DNA of 9,783 nt. Origin: CAYQZD01 sp964421875. GTDB lineage: Bacteria > Electryoneota > Tariuqbacteria > Tariuqbacterales > Tariuqbacteraceae. The DNA lies in the NCBI GenBank assembly GCA_964421875.1, contig CAYQZD010000132.1, positions 1 through 9,783 of the forward strand, read 5' to 3'. The notes beneath the pieces are model-generated. The model was given only the letters and a program-made list of their open reading frames with translations, was not told where the DNA came from and ran no database searches. Numbering within the stretch: the first letter of the stretch is position 1; each line of letters starts with the position of its first letter. Shown here piece by piece: positions 5,874 to 9,783 of this stretch. The position numbers were made by a program, and so were the translations under genes.

Positions 5874-5900
5874 GGTTATGGTGGCTATAGTGGCTATGTA
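5874..5900. repeat. 9-bp tandem array, 3 units (GGCTATNNN)
   Basis: GGTTATGGT, GGCTATAGT, GGCTATGTA in exact 9-base register. A related three-unit array in the same orientation lies at 8144-8170, on the other side of the FG-GAP gene. Confidence 0.7.
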
Positions 5901-5922
5901 GGGCGGGTCATTCAGACCCGCC
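5898..5922. repeat. GTAGG-hairpin repeat, type 1 (copy 2)
   Basis: Identical over 25 bases to 96-120: GTAGG, stem arms GGCGGGTC and GACCCGCC, loop ATTCA. It partly overlaps the end of the 9-bp array. Confidence 0.85.
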
Positions 5923-5937
5923 ATTGATAAAATGATT

Positions 5938-5962
5938 GTCGGCTTTTAATAAGCCGACCTAC
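5938..5962. repeat. GTAGG-hairpin repeat, type 2 (copy 2, reverse orientation)
   Basis: Identical over 25 bases to 246-270: arms GTCGGCTT and AAGCCGAC, loop TTAAT, then CCTAC. It lies 35 bases before the FG-GAP gene ATG. Types 1 and 2 are 15 bases apart here, but 125 bases apart in the first cluster, where two other hairpins sit between them. Confidence 0.85.
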
Positions 5963-5966
5963 AGTC

Positions 5967-5994
5967 TTCTGTTTTCTGTTCTCTGTTTTCTGAA
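5967..5994. repeat. 7-bp tandem array, 4 units (TTCTGTT)
   Basis: TTCTGTT, TTCTGTT, CTCTGTT, TTCTGAA in exact register, ending 3 bases before the FG-GAP gene ATG. It occupies the place of the ribosome binding site; no Shine-Dalgarno sequence is visible. A change in unit number would alter the leader of that gene. Confidence 0.7.
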
Positions 5995-5997
5995 ATT

Positions 5998-8094
5998 ATG
6001 CGTTATCTTATATACATATTATTTCCCGGTCTCCTCTTCGCCCAGGAATTCCGTTTCGTTTTGGAAACCGATTCCATCCCGGTAGTGATAAATCATTGGC
6101 AGCCGTTTTGCCCTTGGGTTGGGGGATACAGTGAAAGCAGTCCCGACTTTGTAGATATAAATGCAGATGGAACATTGGATTTGTTTTTAGGTGAATATTT
6201 CGGATGGGTATCTTATTTTTCTAATACCGGGACAATTCACAATCCGGACTTTTCTCTTATTTCAAAGCAATGCGACTCACTATTTACTATAGGAGATTGG
6301 GGAAGGTCGGGTCCGGATTTTTGTGATATTGACAATGATGGAGATATGGATGCTTTCATTGGAAGTGGCTATGTAACCTTCGTAGAAAACATAGGTACAA
6401 ACACAGAGCCTAATTTTGTGTCAACCCGAGATACTTTGTTAGACTTACATGGTAATTGGGTATTTGGAACTCATGTGGCTTTAATAGATATAGATTCTGA
6501 TGGTGATGGTGATTTATTTGGCGGCGAGTGGCTGGGACATATACAGTTTTATCGCAATATTGGAACTCCTGATAGTTTCAGTTTTTTACTAGAGGACAGC
6601 CTTTGGTTGAGTATAAACAATATTGAATTTGCTGATCCCTGTTTTATCGATATAGATAATGATAGTGATTATGATCTTTTCATTGGTGAGGAACGCGGCA
6701 ATATCTGGTATTACCGGAATGACGGTGATTCGGTGAATTACAATTTCGTCTATGTGACGGATAACTTCGAGGGTATCGATGTGGGTGATTACGCTTCGCC
6801 GGAGTTTGCGGACATCGATGGGGATGGGGATTACGATTTATTTGTGGGGCGGGAAGCTAATAACAATAGTTTAATGGGAGACATTTTCTTCTATGAAAAT
6901 GTGGGAACAGCGACAAATCCTCAATTTAGTTTTATAACTAAGAATTATCTTTCAATCGATATTGGTTACACAAATGTGAAACCACAGGTAATCGACCTTG
7001 ATAATGATTTATCAGAAGATATAATAATCGGAGTTTCAGATAATTTAGTTTGTTTTCATAATATTGGGGATTCATTAGATCCGAGTTACAGATTTATTAC
7101 CGATAACTTTCAAGGGATAAGCAAGTCCTCTATAAAACCATGTTTTCTAGATATTGATGCTGATGGCGACTATGACCTATTATGTGGTGAGGGCGAAATT
7201 CCCGGTCCTCCCGAATTAGCATTGTACATTAACAACGGCACACCTCAGAGTCCAAACTTATACTTATATAACCAAAATTTCATCACCAATCCGGATTTCG
7301 ATGTCAACATTTTTCCGGCAGTTTCTGATATAGATGCGGATGGGGATTATGACCTTTTTATCACGGACGATGGCGGTCACTTTTTTTTCTACCGGAACAA
7401 TGGTTCTGTTTATTGGCCTAATTTTTCTCTTGAAAATACACAGTGGCAAGGGATTCAATTCTATCCTCCTTATGCAGGTTGGCGGGGATTCTGTTTTGGT
7501 GATTTTGATAGCGATCTTGATTTCGACCTGCTAATAGAAAACATCTGGACTCAAAACCAACCTAATCTTCGTTTTTATCGCAATGTAGGCACACCGCAAT
7601 TAGCGAATTTAGAATTAGAAACTGCAGTTTTTTTACCGGAATATGAGATATACTCAAGTGTTCCTTTCTCCGTGGATATTGATAATGATGGGGATCTTGA
7701 TTTATTTATTGGAGAAAATAGAGGCGGCATCATGTTTTTCCGCAATATGACGGGAGAGTTTCCTAATATAACTCTTACCCCCGGCGTCCCCTCGATAACC
7801 ATTCCGGCAGCGGGGGGCAGTTTCGATTTCACTTTCACTGTAAATAACCCTCCCTCCAATTCCTTCAATTTCGACGCTTGGACCGAAGTGGCGCTTCCTA
7901 CCGGGAGGCTGATAACGCCGATTCTACTCCGTTCAAGTCTCACCATCGCCGCAGGAATAACCGCGTCCCGGCAAATCACGCAGACCGTGCCCGGCAACGC
8001 CCCTGCGGGGAACTATATCTATATCGGTAATGTGGGGGTGTATCCGGACAGTGTGGCAGATAGTGATGAATTTGGGTTTGTGAAGACGCCGTGA
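5998..8094 (+). CDS. Secreted FG-GAP/VCBS-type repeat protein with ten Ca-binding-like repeats and an Ig-like C-terminal domain
   Basis: 698 residues, probably exported and extracellular or surface-bound; ligand unknown. An N-terminal signal peptide is visible (MRYLIYILFPGLLFAQ). Ten repeats of 52-61 residues follow, each with a calcium-loop motif such as DIDNDGDLDLFIGE beginning near residues 53, 110, 164, 218, 272, 333, 385, 444, 502 and 560, followed by aromatic-Arg-Asn-(I/V)-Gly-Thr (FYRNIGT) between blades. Such repeats form beta-propellers in known structures; ten exceeds the usual seven or eight blades. Repeats 6 (DLDNDLSED) and 9 (DFDSDLDFD) have lost the conserved Gly. From about 597 a beta-rich, Ig-like domain (TLTPGVPSITIPAAGGSFDF onward) closes the protein. 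No type IX sorting tail follows it and none is visible beyond the stop. The gene is AT-rich through most repeats and GC-richer over residues 242-285 and the last domain. No Shine-Dalgarno; the start is chosen by the signal peptide. Confidence 0.9.
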   Translation: MRYLIYILFPGLLFAQEFRFVLETDSIPVVINHWQPFCPWVGGYSESSPDFVDINADGTLDLFLGEYFGWVSYFSNTGTIHNPDFSLISKQCDSLFTIGDWGRSGPDFCDIDNDGDMDAFIGSGYVTFVENIGTNTEPNFVSTRDTLLDLHGNWVFGTHVALIDIDSDGDGDLFGGEWLGHIQFYRNIGTPDSFSFLLEDSLWLSINNIEFADPCFIDIDNDSDYDLFIGEERGNIWYYRNDGDSVNYNFVYVTDNFEGIDVGDYASPEFADIDGDGDYDLFVGREANNNSLMGDIFFYENVGTATNPQFSFITKNYLSIDIGYTNVKPQVIDLDNDLSEDIIIGVSDNLVCFHNIGDSLDPSYRFITDNFQGISKSSIKPCFLDIDADGDYDLLCGEGEIPGPPELALYINNGTPQSPNLYLYNQNFITNPDFDVNIFPAVSDIDADGDYDLFITDDGGHFFFYRNNGSVYWPNFSLENTQWQGIQFYPPYAGWRGFCFGDFDSDLDFDLLIENIWTQNQPNLRFYRNVGTPQLANLELETAVFLPEYEIYSSVPFSVDIDNDGDLDLFIGENRGGIMFFRNMTGEFPNITLTPGVPSITIPAAGGSFDFTFTVNNPPSNSFNFDAWTEVALPTGRLITPILLRSSLTIAAGITASRQITQTVPGNAPAGNYIYIGNVGVYPDSVADSDEFGFVKTP

Positions 8095-8099
8095 AAACA

Positions 8100-8127
8100 G
8101 GATTTAGGGATTGGGGGTTAGGGATTA
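8100..8127. repeat. 7-bp tandem array, 4 units (GGGATTA)
   Basis: GGATTTA, GGGATTG, GGGGTTA, GGGATTA in exact 7-base register, beginning 6 bases after the FG-GAP gene stop. Confidence 0.75.
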
Positions 8128-8143
8128 GTTAATAAATATTCAC

Positions 8144-8170
8144 AGGCTATTAAGGCTGTTACGGCTATGA
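8144..8170. repeat. 9-bp tandem array, 3 units (NGGCTATNN)
   Basis: AGGCTATTA, AGGCTGTTA, CGGCTATGA in exact 9-base register. It shares the GGCTAT core and orientation with 5874-5900. Confidence 0.7.
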
Positions 8171-8231
8171 TATGCGATCGGAATTTAATAATCGGTCATC
8201 TGTGTTTGGGATTCGAAATCCTATATCAACA

Positions 8232-8263
8232 ATCACCTAAGCCTTAAAATAATAATAGGTGAT
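8232..8263 (+). promoter_or_regulatory. Inverted repeat covering the corA ribosome binding site
   Basis: ATCACCTA (8232-8239) is the exact reverse complement of TAGGTGAT (8256-8263), with a 16-base loop. The 3' arm contains the corA Shine-Dalgarno AGGTGA (8257-8262), six bases before the ATG. In the mRNA the stem would hide the ribosome binding site. The pairing is seen directly; a regulatory role is inferred, and an 8-bp stem with an A+U-rich loop would be only moderately stable. Confidence 0.45.
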
Positions 8264-8268
8264 GCAAA

Positions 8269-9330
8269 ATGCTGAAGCTTACCCATAAAATGTCGCGGAA
8301 AGCCGGGCTCGCCCCCGGAAGTTTGATTTATCTGGGGAAAGCCAAGGAAGAGCCCCCGGAAATAACCTATATGGACTATGACGCCGAAAATGTGCGCGAG
8401 ATGAAAGTGGAATCTATCGAGCAATGCGCGGATTACAAAGATACCGACACTATGACCTGGATAAACATTTCCGGTATCCACGATGTCGATTTGGTGGAAA
8501 AGGTCGGGAAAATTTTCGAGGTTCATCCCCTGGTGCTGGAAGATATTTTGAACGCCGCCCAGCGCCCCAAGTCAGAAGACTATGACACTTACCACTACAC
8601 AGTATTGAAAATGCTGCAACTTAACGAGGAGGGCGGCGCCAGGTCGGAACAGGTCAGCATCATCACCCGCAAGAATTTGGTCATCACCCTGCAGGAGGAA
8701 TCGGGCGATGTTTTCGACCCGGTGCGGCGGAGAATCAGGGAAGCGCCCCGGCGGGTGCGGATGCTTAACGCCGACTACCTCACTTACGCCCTTATCGACG
8801 CGGTGGTGGACAGCTATTTCGTGGTGATGGAAAATTTCGGCGAGACCATCGAGGAACTGCAGGATGAAATCCTCTCCGCGCCCACCCGTTCCACTCTGGA
8901 GGAAGTGCACCATCTCAAGCGTAACCTGATTTATGTGCGCAAGTCGATTTGGCCGCTCCGGGAAATCATCAGCGGATTGACCCGGGGGGAGAGCAAACTC
9001 TTCAGCGCCGAGACCCAGGTTTACCTTCGGGATGTTTACGACCATACCATACAGGTGATAGAGACGCTGGAGAATTTCCGGGATATGCTTTCCGGGATGA
9101 TTGACCTCTATCTGTCCACCGCCAGCAACCGGATGAACGAGGTGATGAAGGTTTTAACTATCATCGCCACCATCTTCATCCCCTTAACCTTCATCGCCGG
9201 GATTTACGGGATGAATTTCGAATTTATGCCGGAGCTGAAGTGGCGTTTCGGCTATTTTGCTTCCCTGGGTGTGATGCTGGTGATTTTTGCAGGGATGTTG
9301 ATATATTTCAGGAAGAAGGATTGGATTTAG
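8269..9330 (+). CDS. corA: CorA magnesium/cobalt channel
   Basis: Inner-membrane pentameric channel for Mg2+ (also Co2+ or Ni2+). The 353 residues align from memory almost without gaps to Thermotoga maritima CorA (351). A long cytoplasmic N-terminal domain includes WINISGIHDVDLVEKVG (64-80), HPLVLEDILN (86-95) and the helical region with KSIWPLREI. Two C-terminal membrane segments lie near 295-313 and 330-348. The ion-filter signature YGMN (GMN 314-316) sits between them, followed by FEFMPEL, and the basic tail FRKKDWI ends the protein. Residues corresponding to the regulatory Mg-binding aspartates D89 and D253 of the Thermotoga protein are kept (D92 and D255). Pore position M302 is Ile here (I304), while M291 and L294 are kept (M293, L296). 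AGGTGA six bases upstream supports the ATG and lies in an inverted repeat. Single gene with no evident operon partner. Confidence 0.97.
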   Translation: MLKLTHKMSRKAGLAPGSLIYLGKAKEEPPEITYMDYDAENVREMKVESIEQCADYKDTDTMTWINISGIHDVDLVEKVGKIFEVHPLVLEDILNAAQRPKSEDYDTYHYTVLKMLQLNEEGGARSEQVSIITRKNLVITLQEESGDVFDPVRRRIREAPRRVRMLNADYLTYALIDAVVDSYFVVMENFGETIEELQDEILSAPTRSTLEEVHHLKRNLIYVRKSIWPLREIISGLTRGESKLFSAETQVYLRDVYDHTIQVIETLENFRDMLSGMIDLYLSTASNRMNEVMKVLTIIATIFIPLTFIAGIYGMNFEFMPELKWRFGYFASLGVMLVIFAGMLIYFRKKDWI

Positions 9331-9370
9331 ACGGGCTTGTTTGAGTTTAGCTTAATGAAGTTGAAAATAT

Positions 9371-9438
9371 GTATTTGTTTGTTAATAATTTAGTTACATT
9401 CACAACGGATTACATGAATTACACGGATTGGATTCTGT
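9371..9438 (+). repeat. ACGGATTAC repeat element, copy 1 (three 9-bp units)
   Basis: An AT-rich lead-in (9371-9404) alignable without gaps to 9573-9606, then ACGGATTAC, ATGAATTAC, ACGGATTGG in 9-base register (9405-9431), then ATTCTG. Copy 2 has one unit fewer. The gene-free stretch 9331-9783 contains this and the other repeats listed after it, and no supportable gene. Confidence 0.75.
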
Positions 9439-9451
9439 TTAACAATTCTTT

Positions 9452-9489
9452 GAATCACTGATTAACACTGATTTTCGTTGATTTCACAG
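9452..9489 (+). repeat. CTGATT block without the rest of the composite repeat
   Basis: CACTGATTAA, CACTGATTTT, CGTTGATTT, CACAGAT: the same 10/10/9 spacing as the first block of the three composite repeats, but with no GCGGGCAGG linker or ACTT octamers following. Confidence 0.7.
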
Positions 9490-9538
9490 ATACAAAATCA
9501 GTTAAAACAAATATATGATCCCTTGTCAGAAAGAATAG

Positions 9539-9565
9539 ACAGGATTAACAAAATTTACAGGATTA
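9539..9565 (+). repeat. 9-bp tandem array, 3 units (ACAGGATTA)
   Basis: ACAGGATTA, ACAAAATTT, ACAGGATTA in exact 9-base register; the outer two units are identical. Confidence 0.6.
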
Positions 9566-9572
9566 TAACTCG

Positions 9573-9630
9573 GTATTTATTTGTTTATTAAAACATTATA
9601 TTCACAACGGATTACACGGATTAGATTCTG
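9573..9630 (+). repeat. ACGGATTAC repeat element, copy 2 (two 9-bp units)
   Basis: Same lead-in as copy 1, then ACGGATTAC, ACGGATTAG (9607-9624) and ATTCTG. It differs from copy 1 by exactly one 9-base unit. Confidence 0.75.
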
Positions 9631-9753
9631 ATTATATCAATAAAATATAGGAACATAAATTTGTGAATATTGGCTCAACTTCACATCAATAAAGTAGTAT
9701 AAAGGAATCGACTGAACGCTCGATTTTTCGTCAGAAATCAGATATATCATAAA

Positions 9754-9775
9754 GGGGGGGCATCGATGGGGGGGG
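9754..9775 (+). other. Paired G runs around palindrome CATCGATG (candidate G-quadruplex)
   Basis: Seven G (9754-9760), the palindrome CATCGATG (9761-9768), then seven more G (9769-9775). Split as G3 tracts, the runs are separated by loops of 1, 7 and 1-2 bases, which fits the usual G3+N1-7 quadruplex pattern. Formation in vivo is unknown; it lies near the window edge, so its gene context is not visible. Confidence 0.5.
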
Positions 9776-9783
9776 AGTTGCAA

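Noticed and set aside
7381..7388. T8 run in the FG-GAP gene as a second phase-variation tract
   Set aside because: It encodes Phe codons common in the repeat pattern (FFFYRN); an 8-base T run in AT-rich coding sequence is not unusual enough.
8207..8223. tRNA T-arm-like hairpin (loop TTCGAAA with a 5-bp stem)
   Set aside because: The position before TTC is A paired with T instead of the invariant G-C, and no matching acceptor, D or anticodon arms are found upstream.
8095..8268. Possible small gene between the FG-GAP gene and corA
   Set aside because: The stretch consists mainly of tandem arrays and a hairpin, with no start plus ribosome binding site giving a credible reading frame.

Overview
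The window looks like chromosomal DNA of an uncultured bacterium, probably of the Fibrobacteres-Chlorobi-Bacteroidetes (FCB) side of the tree or a neighbouring candidate phylum. This placement is inferred from the secreted FG-GAP/VCBS repeat protein with its Ig-like C-terminal domain and from intergenic DNA full of short palindromes and degenerate tandem arrays. No rRNA, tRNA, CRISPR array or transposase gene is visible. All six genes lie on the + strand.

Layout. 1-280: a cluster of five hairpin repeats. 281-1887: a two-gene unit with a 4-base overlap, made of a GC-rich beta-class DNA methyltransferase carrying a run of ten G inside its reading frame, and an AT-rich protein of unknown function. 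1888-2305: two copies of a composite repeat with a palindrome between them. 2306-3874: a second beta-class methyltransferase fused to a C-terminal Mrr-like nuclease domain, with an AT-rich recognition region inside a more GC-balanced gene. 3875-4064: a third copy of the composite repeat. 4065-5672: a 3-methylcrotonyl-CoA carboxylase beta-like carboxyltransferase with a TTG start. 5673-5997: an 8-bp tandem array, hairpins, and 9-bp and 7-bp arrays. 5998-8094: a secreted ten-repeat FG-GAP/VCBS protein. 8095-8268: more 7-bp and 9-bp arrays and an inverted repeat covering the corA ribosome binding site. 8269-9330: CorA. 9331-9783: repeats only, ending in two G runs.

Functionally, the first 3.9 kb is a DNA-modification island: one candidate phase-variable methyltransferase with an unknown partner, and one single-chain methyltransferase-nuclease. 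Each is bracketed by repeats (inverted palindromes around the first unit, direct composite repeats around the second) and each has an abrupt base-composition step inside a coding sequence, suggesting modular exchange. The carboxyltransferase, the FG-GAP protein and CorA are ordinary housekeeping or surface genes with no evident link to the island or to each other. The most unusual feature overall is the intergenic DNA: nearly every gap holds tandem arrays with strict 7, 8, 9 or 10/10/9-base periods, and hairpins that keep pairing while their stem sequence changes.
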